A stretch of 64,000 nucleotides of DNA. Origin: Phycomyces blakesleeanus NRRL 1555(-). Its lineage: Eukaryota > Mucoromycota > Mucoromycetes > Mucorales > Phycomycetaceae. The notes beneath the pieces were generated by a model. That model worked only from the letters and a program-made list of their open reading frames with translations. It had not been told where the DNA came from and searched no databases. This document shows positions 21,090-33,900 of the stretch, one piece after another. The stretch is from NCBI RefSeq assembly GCF_001638985.1, contig NW_017265137.1, positions 1,982,305 to 2,046,304 of the forward strand, given 5' to 3'. Made by a program: the position numbers and the translations under genes. Each line of letters starts with the position of its first letter. Within the stretch, counting starts at the first letter, position 1.

Positions 21090-21490
21090 ACATTTTCCTT
21101 TTACTATCTTGTCAAACCTCAAATCTTCTTCTTTTCATTGAAAAAGAAGAGGAAGATTAATAAATTATAACATGTTTTCAGACCAGTTAACTTGTAAAGC
21201 TTCTATTATGTTCATTTTTTACTAATGTTTCTACTTCTTTAATATATAGATATGGATATTGATAAGGAAGTGTGTGTGTGTGTATGCGTGTATAGTTTAG
21301 TGGATGTGTAAAAATAGAAAGTCACAATAAGATTACTAGACCTACGTCTTACAATCGTATTTCATGTACAATTGCATTTTTAGTCTCTTTTTAATTTTAT
21401 TTATCACTCTGACCCTTATATTGCCTTACCTTACCTTACCTCACCTCACCATACCCAACCCAACTTTATACTAATTTTATACTACACACC
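21090..21490. other. RPS9 3' end and upstream region of the NuiA-like gene
   Basis: About 400 bases between two genes on the same strand. It contains a TG repeat (21270-21284) and an imperfect CTTACC/CTCACC pentanucleotide run (about 21424-21450) before the next start codon. No coding sequence. Confidence 0.45.
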
Positions 21491-22033
21491 ATGAGCGACG
21501 GAGACTCCAGTTATCTTGCCATGCTAAACAACCCGGTTATAAACCCGCCTGCGAACTCTGAACCCGCGGCAACCCAAGAAACTACTACAGTGAACGCGCC
21601 ATTAGCTACATTCGAGGCTGCCACCAAAGCACAAAAGGAATTAAAAGATGCATCAAAGAATCTCGAACTTATTTCAGAAACCGAAGCCGAATTCCAGAGT
21701 GTGAATGTAGCTTGGGGAAAGAACACAGAGTTACCGACACCCGAACAACTTGCTCAGCTTGGGCTTATTTCTGACCCGGCAGCACCCTGCAAGACAAAGA
21801 CACTGGATCAATTCTTTTCTACTCGGACATCAGAAGAATCTGATTCTTATGGACAGGCGGCTAGGTTCAGACAGCTTGAGGCTAAACTGGTGGAAGTATT
21901 TGGTGGAAAGGACAAGGCCAGGGTGTATCAGATTGGAGAATACACAATAACGGTTCTTATTCTTGGTGTCATAAATGGAGAAAATGGGAACAATGCTCTG
22001 GTTGGCCTGCGAAGCCTTTTAGTTCAAACATAA
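21491..22033 (+). CDS. Nuclease A inhibitor-like (NuiA-like) domain protein
   Basis: An intronless 180-aa protein. The first half is low-complexity and alanine/threonine-rich with a likely short helical region (FEAATKAQKELKDASKNLEL). The C-terminal ~80 residues (from TKTLDQFFSTRTSEESDSYG, then RFRQLEAKLVEVFGGKDKAR, then VYQIGEYTITVLILGV, to LVGLRSLLVQT) follow the pattern of the NuiA-like fold: a D-FF/L start, a long helix, a VYRVGE-type strand pair and a final G.KT..VET-type strand. In cyanobacteria NuiA inhibits the secreted DNase NucA; the eukaryotic and other bacterial homologues have unknown roles. The assignment is by motif pattern and is moderately sure; the function is not known. Confidence 0.65.
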   Translation: MSDGDSSYLAMLNNPVINPPANSEPAATQETTTVNAPLATFEAATKAQKELKDASKNLELISETEAEFQSVNVAWGKNTELPTPEQLAQLGLISDPAAPCKTKTLDQFFSTRTSEESDSYGQAARFRQLEAKLVEVFGGKDKARVYQIGEYTITVLILGVINGENGNNALVGLRSLLVQT

Positions 22034-22951
22034 AAGTAAAAGATAATAAAAAAAGATAATAAAAGCAATCAATCAAAAGCAAATATTAAAAAAATAAAAT
22101 AAGAAATAACAACACGAATCAATTATTCCAGTAATGATAGTATGTGTATCTACTTGGAAAATCAGATTTTCTGTGTGTATTATACATTACTTTTGTTGTT
22201 ATTATAAACATCCTGATTCCACTCAAAGGCCTTGAAATAACATCGAGTCAAGCTAGAGAATATGATTAATGAAGGGCGAAAAAGCTATAATTCGATGTGC
22301 ACATATAGCTTATCAGTGCATCTCTTACCAATGATAAATATTTGTATTTCAAATATATATATATATATGCATGTATAAAATGATGACGCCAATGGAGTTT
22401 TCACATGAATTCTAAGTACTCCGTTATTTGTTCAACAAGAAAATCAAAACTGTTATTCTTTACCTGTTTTTATCTCTCTCTTTTATTTTGAATTATTAAA
22501 GACATTGACAGTCGTAGGCCAAGAAAAAAATACAAAGTTTTTAGAGTAATTTTTCTGGCTACCATTGTTGTTTGCTTGCTTGCTTGCTGTATACTTATAG
22601 ATTGCACTTTAATGCTTTATTTAATGATCGTATCTATAAAGCAAAAAAAAAAAAAACAAAAAAACAAAAAAACAACGAGAGATGATGCAAGACTGCTAAT
22701 ATTCTACTTTATCCTATCCTATCATATTGCATTCTATTCTAATTGGCTTGGTCTGGCTTAGTGAGAATTTAGATACATGCTTTTTGATATATCTAAATGA
22801 TGATTTCGTAATTATACTTTATTGACTTATATTTATATACACACGATATTTAGAATAAACAGCTAGAAGAAAAAGAATGCAACACAGAGAGAAAGAGATG
22901 AAGAGGAAGAAAAGACATACAAAAGAAAAAAGAAAGAAAGAAAGAAATAGA
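22034..22951. other. Convergent intergenic region, 0.9 kb
   Basis: AT-rich. Contains a GCTT repeat (22570-22586), an A-rich run near 22640-22672 and a GAAA repeat close to the end of the next gene. A 61-codon frame at 22576 lies over these repeats and is not convincing. Confidence 0.5.
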
Positions 22952-23362
22952 CTATTTGGTGACTATGTTAATCAGAGTTACTGAATCTACTGTTACAAGT
23001 CCGTTATCGCCTTCCGTTCCGATAGCGAGAAGTTGCCTTGTTTGCTTGACACGGGTTGGAATGAACACAAATACGTAGCCTAAAGAGACGTCGATTTGGT
23101 GGAATAGTGCAACGTGGTGTGCATGTTTGTGCTGTTGAGCATTGTCTATCAAAAAGATTGACTTTGGTTGCGAACATTTTCCGTTTGTCTTCCATGTAAT
23201 TGTATGAAATGAATCTGTTTCCCATGTGACGCGTTTGGCTGGATATATGATCTCAATACAGCTTTCTTGCTGGATATTTGATGATCTCTTGAGAAAATTG
23301 CAGGCAGAGATCGTTTGGCTAGAAAGGGTAGCAAGAATAAACAGAATAAAATAAAGGTTCAT
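22952..23362 (-). CDS. Secreted Kre9/KNH-domain protein
   Basis: An intronless 136-aa protein with an N-terminal signal peptide (MNLYFILFILATLSSQTISA, cleavage likely after A20). The rest is one domain of the Kre9/KNH type (PF10342-like): IEIIYPAKRVTWETDSFHTI, then TWKTNGKCSQPKSIFLID, and a final VTVDSVTLINIV. The pattern is a YP...W..G/T....I.W start, a middle edge strand and an SD/VDSV.F end. Such domains occur in fungal cell-surface or secreted proteins linked to beta-glucan assembly. No serine/threonine-rich stalk or GPI-attachment tail is visible, so it is probably secreted rather than anchored. Confidence 0.75.
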   Translation of the reverse strand: MNLYFILFILATLSSQTISACNFLKRSSNIQQESCIEIIYPAKRVTWETDSFHTITWKTNGKCSQPKSIFLIDNAQQHKHAHHVALFHQIDVSLGYVFVFIPTRVKQTRQLLAIGTEGDNGLVTVDSVTLINIVTK

Positions 23363-25562
23363 GGTATAATATATAATTCTGCAGGAAAACAGAAAGGAAA
23401 GAAGGAAAGAAGGAAAGAATAAAGGAGATGAGAATATGAATATTTAAATATTATGACTCTCTCCATTTGTTTCTGTCTGTCTTTCGTTTGTAAATATGTC
23501 TATAGATGTTATGTCACAGCTTTACGATTTAATTCTTACTTTATTTTTTGGCTCAGCAATTGAGACTATTGCTAACAGGAGAATCCAACCCAACCAAAAG
23601 TTAGTGCTACAAGGCAACCATGAAAAGAAAAGGATGATTGTAATTTACCGAGAGAAGTTGTATCGGTCCAAGTACTCCGTAAAAAGAAAAAAAAAAAGAA
23701 AAATTATATGACAAATATGTTTATTTTGAATGTATGCCGGATTTCTTTTGTTACCCAAAGAGGCATATCTGACACATTTAAAGGAACACCGAGTACTCAG
23801 CAATTTTAGGGATCCAGAAACCAAAGAAATGAAACTGCTTTGTGTCTCTGTATTGGATTCTAGTAGTATAATTATCAGAAGCTCATTAAAGTGTATTTCT
23901 TTCTCTCTCTCTGTATAAAGCAATAACAGACAAATACAGAATGTCAATTAGCTTTTAATCATAAACTTAGGTCCTCTTCATTCCCTTTACTACCAGTATT
24001 AATAATGATACTCGATTTATTGATTGATTTATTGTAAATCCATTGTAAACAAAAGTAATCAAATGGTCATTGCTTGTATTAAAAATATTTATAAGCTTAA
24101 AAACGGACTTCAATGTATTGATATCTACCCGAACATTATCCTGAGTAAAAAAAAATTAGTTCTGCTTGTCATTTTGAAAGTGTATACATAATATTTATAT
24201 AAATCACTTATTATTATTATTATTAATACTTGATATTTAAAAATCATAATATGCTTAGATTGTTGTATTAAATGCTTATCATTAGTCACATTAAGCTTTA
24301 CATATTGTACATTGGTAAACCCTCGAAGATTTCCTTTTGTTTGGACTTTTCAATTGGGTTCTAAAAGAGAGTGGGTGTTTGTGGAGGTAGAATGTATATA
24401 TATATATATGTATACACGCTTATATACATATTTTGTTATTAAAATAATATCTATATATATATATATTCCTTACGAGTGTATGTTTGGGAGCAAGAATATC
24501 ACCAATTGCAAACATAGTAGGGTCATTCACAAAATGAACTTAAGCAGAACATTAATGGAGGAAGGGCCAAAGAGAAGGAAAAAAACGCGAACTGTAATTT
24601 ATGCTAACACTATCAGCCTCGCTATTGTTCCTTCTTTTAATTTTCCTGTTCTTTTTGCCGTCAACCTTTTGTTAGCTAATTGATATACTTATAGTTATAT
24701 GTATATACGTTATATTCATTCACTGTAAATCTAGTTTACCAACCTAGAATTGATGGGGTAGTGATTTTCTTTGCCAGGCCAAGCTGGAGTATAGCGGACT
24801 TTTTTACGTACAATCGGCGAATATATATAAAATCACCGATAATGTACAGCTTGTATGATACACACACACACACACATACACACATAAATAAATATATTAA
24901 AAGTCAGACATTTGAGGGAATCTCAGTGGATCAATGTAAATCATTAGTGCTGGATAAAAAAAATACACAAAAAAAAAATAGGCACTGAAGTTTGATTATT
25001 CATTTGAAATTGAGAATAAAAGCAGCTGTAATATATATATATATATATATATGTGCACTATTTATTGTTGAATTATGTATAGACTACCTTGTCAGTAAGT
25101 CTCTCACCAATCAATTGATTCTTTCTATACGTGAATTGTTACTGTTTTGTCTTTGAAAGAAGTAATAAAAAAAAAGCCGAAAATTTCAATTTTTTTAGTG
25201 TTTAGAGATTAATACATTAGACAGACATTGGTCAAATTTCGGGTAAAATAGAAACGAAGGAGGTTTTCTTTTCGTTCTTCAGTCAGTAAACAGGTAAATT
25301 GAGTCAAAAACAAAGAAAAAGTGAAAAAAAAAGAACATTATTCCAGGAAAAATCAGTCGATTAATTCTATCTTTTACAGATTTTGAAAAATAATCACTTT
25401 TTTAAAATGCCGATATTGTGACAAGGTATTTTATACCCCCTTCCTTTTTTTTTTTTGGAATGATAACTCAATTCATTTTACAAGGCCCAAAAGAGCTTAA
25501 TTTTTTTTTCTTCTTCAAACGAATTCCCATTTCTTGTTAGGAATTCATTAAATTCGATTGAA
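23363..25562. other. Intergenic region, 2.2 kb, no secure gene
   Basis: Shared upstream region of the divergent Kre9/KNH and Pet100 genes. Two in-frame open stretches on the plus strand (23496-23711 and 23730-23918) could be parts of one small gene split by an A-rich intron, but no domain is recognisable and I leave them uncalled. There are microsatellites: TA near 24394-24410 and 24451-24466, CA at 24860-24886, AT at 25029-25054. No RNA gene seen. Confidence 0.4.
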
Positions 25563-26040
25563 ATGGGTGGCCCAAGATTAGAAGTTATAAAGGTATAATG
25601 TTCAGCAGATGGTGTTTCTTGTTCAGGTTGAACAAGAAATGAGATTTAAGACATTAAATACCTTTCTGTATTTGTATTTTACCATCAATAGTTTGGTGTC
25701 TATGTCTTTTTCCCAGTCGGTGTTATGCTGTACTTTGGTGGTCCTGGCTTTTATGACCAATATGTAAAGGGTATCAAGTTCTGGCCCGATTACAACACAA
25801 CATATGTAAGTACAAAACTATAGCTATAGGTATATTATTGATCTCCAAAAAGAAAAAAATACTGATTTTCTTATGTTATTTTTTTTTAAAATAATAATAA
25901 TATAAAAACAGAAACCCCCTACCACTTCTGAAGAAATCAAAGCATCACTGGAAAAAATGAAAGCAGAACGTGAGGAACGCTGGAGACAAAACATGCGTGC
26001 CAAACAAGCTCTGAAAGATCAAGCAGAGAGCCAACAATAA
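25563..26040 (+). CDS. PET100: Pet100, cytochrome c oxidase assembly chaperone
   Basis: A small mitochondrial inner-membrane protein needed for complex IV assembly. Three exons: 25563-25592, 25692-25805, 25912-26040 (273 nt, 90 aa). The N-terminus MGGPRLEVIKFGVYVFFPVG followed by VMLYFGGPGFYDQY is the Pet100 signature: a short N-terminal stretch running into a single membrane helix with FFP.G. The C-terminal half is a charged helix (EEIKASLEKMKAEREERWRQ) facing the intermembrane space in known homologues. The first exon is only ten codons, so simple ORF calling misses this gene. Junctions are GT-AG and all in phase 0. Confidence 0.9.
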
Positions 26041-26506
26041 AAAACAACCAAAAACCAGAAGAAAAAAAAAAGAAAAACAACATAAAAAGTAATAAATTAA
26101 TAATAATGATAATTTAATTTGATTTGTCTATTTTCTTTGTATATACTATATATGAGCTCTAGTTATTCTTCTTTAATGAAACAAGGCAATACAAAATGAA
26201 AAATATAGAAAGAGAAGAAGATATTAATAATGAAGGTAGGGAAAAAGATAAAGGAAATACAGAATGTGAATACTTTTTTTTGTTCGTTTGCTTTTTTCAA
26301 TGAAGAAAAACGAACAACAAAGGTGAAGGAAAGGAAACGCGAGTAAGTTTTATGAAATGTACAAAATAAAATTAAAGATAGAAAAAGAACAATCCGTCGT
26401 TTTCTTGTTGCTTTTGTGGTTGGCCTTGACTGTGTCTTGGTCTTTGTATTTTGGAAAGGGGAAGTTGGGAGAAAGAGAGAAAGAGAGAGAGATGGTTGGA
26501 GAGGGC
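26041..26506. other. Convergent 3' spacer
   Basis: Poly-A-rich DNA after Pet100, then the 3' region of the PHD-finger gene. No coding sequence recognised. Confidence 0.5.
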
Positions 26507-29500
26507 TTATCGATCAAGCCAAAACTTGTTTTTAGCCCTCATGAGACGAAAGGCACCAATTGGTACACGCTGCCATCGAGACAGGTCGCGCGAGAATTGG
26601 CTGTTGATTTCCGGATCAGGGGAGGGAGAGCGAGAGGAAGAACGTGTGTAGAGCTGTGAAGTATCAACAAGCTCGTCCATCAGTACTGGGATGGGTTCGC
26701 TGTCAATAGCAGAGTTAGAATTGGAATTGGAATTTGGTGAGGCAGGAGTGTCATCCATGATAGTTGATTGTGAAGCATCGACTCCAATCCCGCCTAATTT
26801 GGCGTTAGATATTCGTCTTTTCTTTCCCTTTGAAGACATCTGTTTATTTTTATAATATATACAAGATTAATAAGTAAAACATATATATATACACACACAC
26901 ACATATATATATAGCCTCTCTATCTCTCTCACCTCTGCGATATTTCGTCTTTTTACGGCATCGGCACTTTCCGGATGAAGCACATCCATCAGTTGCTGTT
27001 CAGTTAGGGTCATATTGTACGCTGATGGAGATCCAAGACTAGAAATCCCAGCAGTCTGGTGATGGTTGTGATGGTTGTGTATAAGAGGGCTACCGAGATT
27101 ATTGGTGTTGGTTGGTTTAGGAAGTATTTGGCGTGAATTAGGTGTTGAATACGGAAGAGTCTTTTTGCAAAGTGATAATGAATTGGGAATCGACAGGAGT
27201 GGTAATGGCATTGAAGAAGAGGATGCAAGTGTACTAGATACCGGTCCGGCGGTGGTGATGAGGTCAGATGCTGGAGAAGAAGGAGATGATGATGATAATG
27301 ATGACGGAGAGGTGGAAGAAGTAAGTTTGAGCAACTCTAAAAGTTGATCTTGAAACTTCATCTGATTTGGGATTGACATGGAAAAGTCTGGCGGTAATGG
27401 CAGAAGCGAAGAAAGATCAGGTTGGGTTTCACTGATATCCGGGGAAGAAGAACAGATGTTTTCACTATTTAAAGTAGCAGTAGTAATAATAGGTGTAAGA
27501 GCATTAGTTGGAGTATTGGTGGGCGTGGTTGTAGTAGAAGTAGGAGTAGTTGATGCAGGAGTAGTTGGAATAATAGGTGTTGTGGGGATATGAGCAGTGA
27601 TGATTTCTGTTGTGGTGGCGGCGGTTGTAGTGGTGGCTATGGAGGTTGTGGAGTTGGTATTTGGATTATCTTTATCTTTGATTTCCAAAGGCATCGATAA
27701 AGAGGCTTCGGCTGCAAGAACGGACAAAGCGCTCAATGCATCTGCTGTCCCAAGATCATGCATGGTCCCTCTGTGCATTGTTATTGAACCGTCTGCCAAA
27801 AGCATCTCTCTATCCATACCCTCTTCAATTGGATGCGAGTTCAAGTGTTCCTTGCTAGCTCTTTCTACAGCCTCGGAAGTAGCTGCCAGTGCATTAGCCA
27901 AATCAAATGCCGAAAAGTTGAAATCGGCCGGAAGTGTGTCATTAGGTGTAACTCCACCTCCTCCTCCATCAACATTATGGTTATGATGATTGCCATTATG
28001 CATATTGTTTTCCAAAGGCATATTAGCAAGCGGCGCCAATACCTGCATAAAGGCCGCTGCTATGCTGTCAAACAAATGACTGTGATCACCCACCAATGGA
28101 ATCAATTGGTCATGTCCATAAATTTCATTTTCGCCTTCAGAATAGTCTGCCATTTCTGCCTCACTCTGAACACGAGTATCATTGTAGTCATATTCCTCAT
28201 CTTCCTCTTCTTCGGATGATGACCACCGCCCACTATTTCCAACATAGTAATTTTCCATATGATCGTCTTCTTCGATATGATAATGATCTTCACTGTCCAT
28301 TAAATCTTCTTCGTCCTCACTAATGTGGTCTATTTCCTCAAAGTCACTATTATCCTCATCATAGTCCATTTCTTCAATAATTGCCCGCTCTTCTTCTTCT
28401 TCGATGTTTTCATCATCGCCAGAGTCCAAGTGAATGCTAGACGTGTAGGATCCCGTGCGACTGTCTGGATAAGGTGATGTGCTTTGGATAATAGAATCAC
28501 TCATGTAATCGTCTTGATCTGATTCATCCGATGTGTGATCAGAGAGTGGGGATAGGTCATCTAATAAATCATCTATATCGTCCTCTATATCATCTTCTAT
28601 ATCATTATAATCATAGACATCGTCGACATCGTAATTCTCATTTTTGTTTTTGTTTTTGTTTCTGATTTTGTTTTCGTTTTCGATTTCATCATCAATGTCA
28701 TCGTCATCAATTACAACTTCGTCATCTGAATTATCTGAATCATCTGAATCACTGTGTAGAATGATATTCTTCTTTGGTTGTTTTGGGACTGGTTTGCTTT
28801 TGATAGAGGATGGTCTTACGGTAGTTTTTTTTTGTTGTTTTGAAGCGCTGGTCGTTTTTTGGTTTTTTGGTTTCTTTGATTTTGAGGTCGGAATTGATTT
28901 TGACCTTGGTTTAGGTTTAGGTTTAGGTTTAGGTTTAAGTTTTGGCTTTGGTTTTGATTTTGATCTTGGTTTTGATTTTGGTTTGGTTGGTGATTTAGAT
29001 TCTTCAAAATCAGGATCATATCGTTCGACTACCACGGCCTTTGTTGTTGTTGTTGTTGTTGTAATTGTCATTTCTGGTATTGTTTGTGTTATATGCATGA
29101 GATTATCATTTTCGTCGTCTTCATCGTTTTCATCCTCGTCGTTTCTTGACTGCCACATTGGGATCTTTTGTTTGCCAGATCCAATAACCTTTTTATCGTC
29201 TTTTGGATCTTCTGTATATATAAGAAATAAGAATAGCAACAAACAACAATAACAATATTAATGTATTTCTCATAAGTATCTTTTGTTTTATATTATATTA
29301 TATTATAAAGTAAAGTAAAGTAAAGTAATAGTGGGGTATAGCTAACTGTGTGTATGTGGGTATATGCGTATGAATACACGAATGAATTTTGTTTTTTTAC
29401 CTGTGATTTTTATGGCTGCAATACTTTCTATTGGAAAAGAAGCTCCACATGTACATTCTGAATCACACACAGGGCAAATGTCGTCGAGGTCTTCATCTTC

Positions 29501-29670
29501 GTCGTCGTCTTCTACCATCAATTCTTCTTCATTATCGGATCGAGCTTGTGGAATGACAGGTTTGGGTATCTCGACGGTCTTTAATGTCTTTACTGTCTTT
29601 TTTCGAGAAATCGGCGCTTGTTTCTTTGCACTGGTCAAGGGCGATGATATTGATGATGATGTTGATGCTA

Positions 29671-29721
<51 letters not shown>

Positions 29722-30955
29722 ATGTTGTTGTTGTTGTTGTTGGTAATGTTGGTTTTGGTTTTGATGATAATGATAATGATAATGATGATATTGATGTTGA
29801 TATTGATTTTGATGCTGGTGTTGATGCCGGTAGTGATAATGGCATTGATGTTTTTCCTGCTCCTATTCCTACTCCTGATCCTGCTACTGTTGTTGCTGGT
29901 TCTGGTACTAATTCTGGTTTGGGTTCGGGCGCTATTGTTGATGATGATACTGATGATGCCAAGGTCCCCTTTTTACCACGGCCTGGGCACTGTGTTAGGC
30001 GGATTTTGTTTTTTGTTTTTGCTTTTTCTTTATTTTTGTTGGATCAAGAATATGGTCCCTTTGATATTTTCATTTATATATCTATCTAAAAGAGAGAGAG
30101 AGAACTATAAAACATTACCTTTCCCAGCTATTGTTGATGATGAATTTGATGAATTTGATGATAATGATGCTGATGCTGATGCTGATGCTGATTGTGGTGC
30201 CTTTCCTTTGGGAGGAGGTTCGTTTGACTTTTTGGTTTTTGTACATGCTTCACAAAAGTAATGCTCGGTTACACTCTTTGGATTAATACCTACACATCTT
30301 CCATGAAACCATTCTACCAACAACAGAAAGAAAAATACATATACATATATATATAGAGAGAGAGATAATTGTTGGTTTATTGTTATGTTTTTTTTTATAA
30401 AAAAAAGAGTCTCTTTTCCAAAACACATTTATATCTATATATTCATTAATTCATTTTCTCACCTTGGCATTGGTCACAGGCAATCATAAATTCTTTTCCA
30501 TCGTAACCCTTTCGACAAAGACAATATACATCTTCATCTTTTTCAATATCTACAGAAGCTTCTCGTTGTCGTTGCTGTTGCTGCTTTCGTTTTTGCTGTG
30601 TTTGAGTGGTTTTTTTTCTATTGTTGTTATTGTTCGGCGCAAAAGATGATTTTTTGGCGGTCTTTTTGGGTTGTGCTTTCCCGGCTTTCAAGCTTTTCTT
30701 TGGTATTGTCTTTTTGCGCGTAGTTTTGGCCGTGACTTTGGCTGTAGACTTGGTTACGGTCGTGGTTGCGGTTGTGCCCGTGTTCTTGGGTGTTTTCTTG
30801 GGGAGGGTCCGTGCGTCATCGAAATGTAAATCATCGTCAGAGGAATCGAATGCTATATCATCGGAATGGCCCGAATCAGACGACAGAGTAGATGCATCTG
30901 ACAGCTGTAAAGAGAGTTCGGAATCCGACAAATCTGTTGGAGAGTGCTCGCTCAT
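26507..30955 (-). CDS. Large PHD-finger protein with long acidic, low-complexity regions (1293 aa)
   Basis: Probably a nuclear chromatin-associated protein. Exons (minus): 30955-30463, 30313-30119, 29982-29401, 29211-26933, 26839-26507; 3882 nt, 1293 aa. One PHD finger, split by the first intron, has C145, C147, C160, C163, H168, C171, C184 and C187 (VYCLCRKGYDGKEFMIACDQ, then EWFHGRCVGINPKSVTEHYF). PHD fingers of this form often read histone H3K4 methylation. A second small cysteine cluster, ICPVCDSECTCG, lies in exon 3. The rest is mostly disordered: a basic KPK/KSK repeat block, very acidic D/E blocks, poly-Ala, poly-Ser and TTT tracts. The extreme C-terminus, RDLSRWQRVPIGAFRLMRAK, looks conserved and folded. 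Exon 4 alone is 2.3 kb. The specific orthologue is not recognised. Confidence 0.85.
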
Positions 30956-33900
30956 CGATTGAGTAAATCAAGAGCTAGAAAAGAATAAGACCAACCAAAT
31001 TCTTTTTATATATATATATGTTTTTGTGTGTGCTCTTTGTTGTTGTTTCGTTTCGGTGGTTGGAAAGTAAGCTTCGAAGTTTAAAGAGGATATCAAGCCT
31101 TTCCTTTGTCCCCCCCTTTTTTTTTGGTTGTGTATTAGGAGAAGAGCAAGAAGAACGCGTATAGTGTATGTATGTGTTATTTTCTTTTACACTTCCAAAA
31201 ATGGTGAGATTACCTTGTCTGGTAAAAAGAAGAAAAAAAAAGAAAAAAGAAAAAAAAAAGTATGCTAAACAACGAACACAGTTATTAATTTTATTATTAT
31301 TTTTATTTTTATTATTTTTTATAAAAGACGACTGCCAACTTCATTTTTCGAACTGGTTACCATATATATAATATAATATAACAAGGCAAATAATATATAA
31401 AAGAGGCATTGCATCACAGAATTACAAACGGCACTTTCAATTTCACTCAGTCAGCTGACAGAGGAAAAGCAGTCTTGAGAGATTAATACACACAAACACA
31501 CACACACACACACACATAGATATAGATATAGATAGATATTTATAATTGTTAAAAGACAAAAGTATACATGGTTACAATTAGTTCATTATACATACTGTAT
31601 TAATGCTCTCTTTGTAGGTACACCCTCTGAATATATAATTAGATATATGTATCTGAAAAACGACAAAGAAATTACAATACACTTTATAATATAAATAAAA
31701 GTTAAATAAAAAATTAGTTCTACAAATGGAAGTTATAATTTAAAACACCTAATCGGATGTTTGTACACCGACATTCATTTGCGGTAAATTTGGCACTTAT
31801 TGTCTTCCATTTATAAAAGTTATAGTTTTAACTTTTTTTTTTGTATTTAACCAGACTATGAATTCACAGTCTGTAACTTTCACTTAGTCCGAACCGGAAC
31901 TGTATTCAGTCCGCCAAAGTCTTTGCCTCTTACATATATATACATGTTAAACTCATTACTTATTCACCAACTCTTTTATATACATATTTTTTCTGTTTAT
32001 GTGCTATAACTTTGCAGTATATAGACTAGGATTTGAGTGAAATACTAATTTAAACAGCCAGACTCTGGTATCCTACGTGCTAATGATCCCAATATTTTTA
32101 ATAATTTCAAGAACTATTACGCGCTAGGCACACATACACTTTACACTACACCTTATCCTTGTAAAATGTAAACTGGTCTTTACATAACAAGATCTTTAAT
32201 GAAAAGGGAGTTCAGGTAGTACTATTACTGGTAGTAGTAGATATAACAGCAAGGCACTTTACTTTTACCTTTTCTTTAACAAGAAACAATGTTATTACAG
32301 TACAGATATGTATATTTCGAATAAAGGTGAATAGATAAACCATAGCTACTTAAAATAAAGTGAACGTCTGTCTAAAGTTTATCCCATAACACTGATATTA
32401 GTAACAGGGCTGTGTGGAGTTTCTGTACATCTTTTGTCCAAGATTACAAAGTTTAAGCTCTGATTCTAACTATATCCATCTGTTTGTCTATGCCCATGTT
32501 TATGTCTATATGAGGGAAAGGATCTATTGAGTCTAGCTATTCGTCTAATTGTCAGTATCAATATATGGTTTAAATACTAAAAAAAAAAAGTAAAACACAG
32601 AAATTAGATTTAATTAAAGTTAAAGAATGAAAGAAAAAGAATAAGAAGGATAAGGATAAGAAACTATGTACAGGCTACATTAATACTGGTGACTAGAATA
32701 CAGCCTCCCCTTTTGATGGCGTTTTAATAATGTCTTTAGATACATATATTTATATTACTATTTTCAAAAATGCGAAAAACTTGCACCTGAAGCATGTGTC
32801 AAGGTTAATGTGATACATAGTAGATAACAATTTATATAGATGTGTTCACAGAGTTAATGATCGGTTTGTGGAACACTATTTCTTGTTAAACCAAGAGGCT
32901 GATATATACACAGTAGAACAAAATTAAATTAGAAAATAAGAGCAAGAACAAGAACAAGAACAAGAACAAGGACGAGGATAAGGATAAGGATAGAAATAAA
33001 TCATGGTTTGTAATTTTAAAACCTAGACTAGATTTATAGAATACAAGCCAGGAAAAGAAAAAGATGTCGATATTCGTGTACATTTTCCAGATAAAGATAT
33101 CGCACGGGCATTTGGTCTGTTTTATACATACCTTACTATTACTATTATTATTATTATTATTATTATAGGTAGTATATTTCTAGGTTTTACCCAAGGCTCA
33201 AAAATGTATTAAAAAAAACATTTTGATATATATATTTGACCGAATCATAACATATGGCTATATAATTCAGTGATAATAATAAAATGAACTGCAACAACAG
33301 GTGAAGGTAGGGCGAGAACGAAAGAGAGATACTCAATATTTTTTTGAATTACTAAGCTGTAATTTTTACAGCATCATATTTACGTAAATAAATAAACATA
33401 TATATATATATAAGCCTTTTTGTCTAACTATGAGTTTGTCTATTTCAGTGTTTTATCGCTGTATATGTGTGTATCACACTTATTATAGCCATTTGCTTCA
33501 CACGAATAATTAATAAAAAGGTACAACTTTCGGGGATATTATAAACAGGAGACTGACAATTGAACCATTTTATATTCTATTCTATTTCTTTAACAAAAGT
33601 TGTTGTTTCTTATATTCATATGGTGTGAGCCACGTGGATTACCTTTGCTATGTGACTACCTATTTTATCTATTAAAAAAAACAGTAATGGCTCTTGATGA
33701 TGTTGTCATTGTTTTCTGGTCAAATCTTTTAACAAAATTATAAACAATAGTAATACTAATTTATAATAATTTATTTATTCACCGTTGTATAATATATAAA
33801 TATATAAATAAATAAATAATACACACCTCTTTATTGATCCTTATTTGTCCTATTAAACCGTATCAAGTATTTGTCTCTTAAGACGCGCGCCCAAGGTACT

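Noticed and set aside
23496..23918. Two in-frame plus-strand open stretches that might be one split gene
   Set aside because: No recognisable domain, and the proposed intron would be mainly an A-run without a clear branch region; evidence too thin.
24860..24886. CRISPR-like or regulatory direct repeats among the many CA and TA runs
   Set aside because: They are plain microsatellites without spacers; CRISPR arrays are not expected in a fungal nuclear genome.
27597..30261. Long plus-strand open frames opposite the PHD-finger gene (e.g. 28644-29252, 29364-30089, 29584-30261)
   Set aside because: They are complements of trinucleotide-rich coding sequence and translate to runs of F/V/D/L without any domain; the minus-strand gene explains them.
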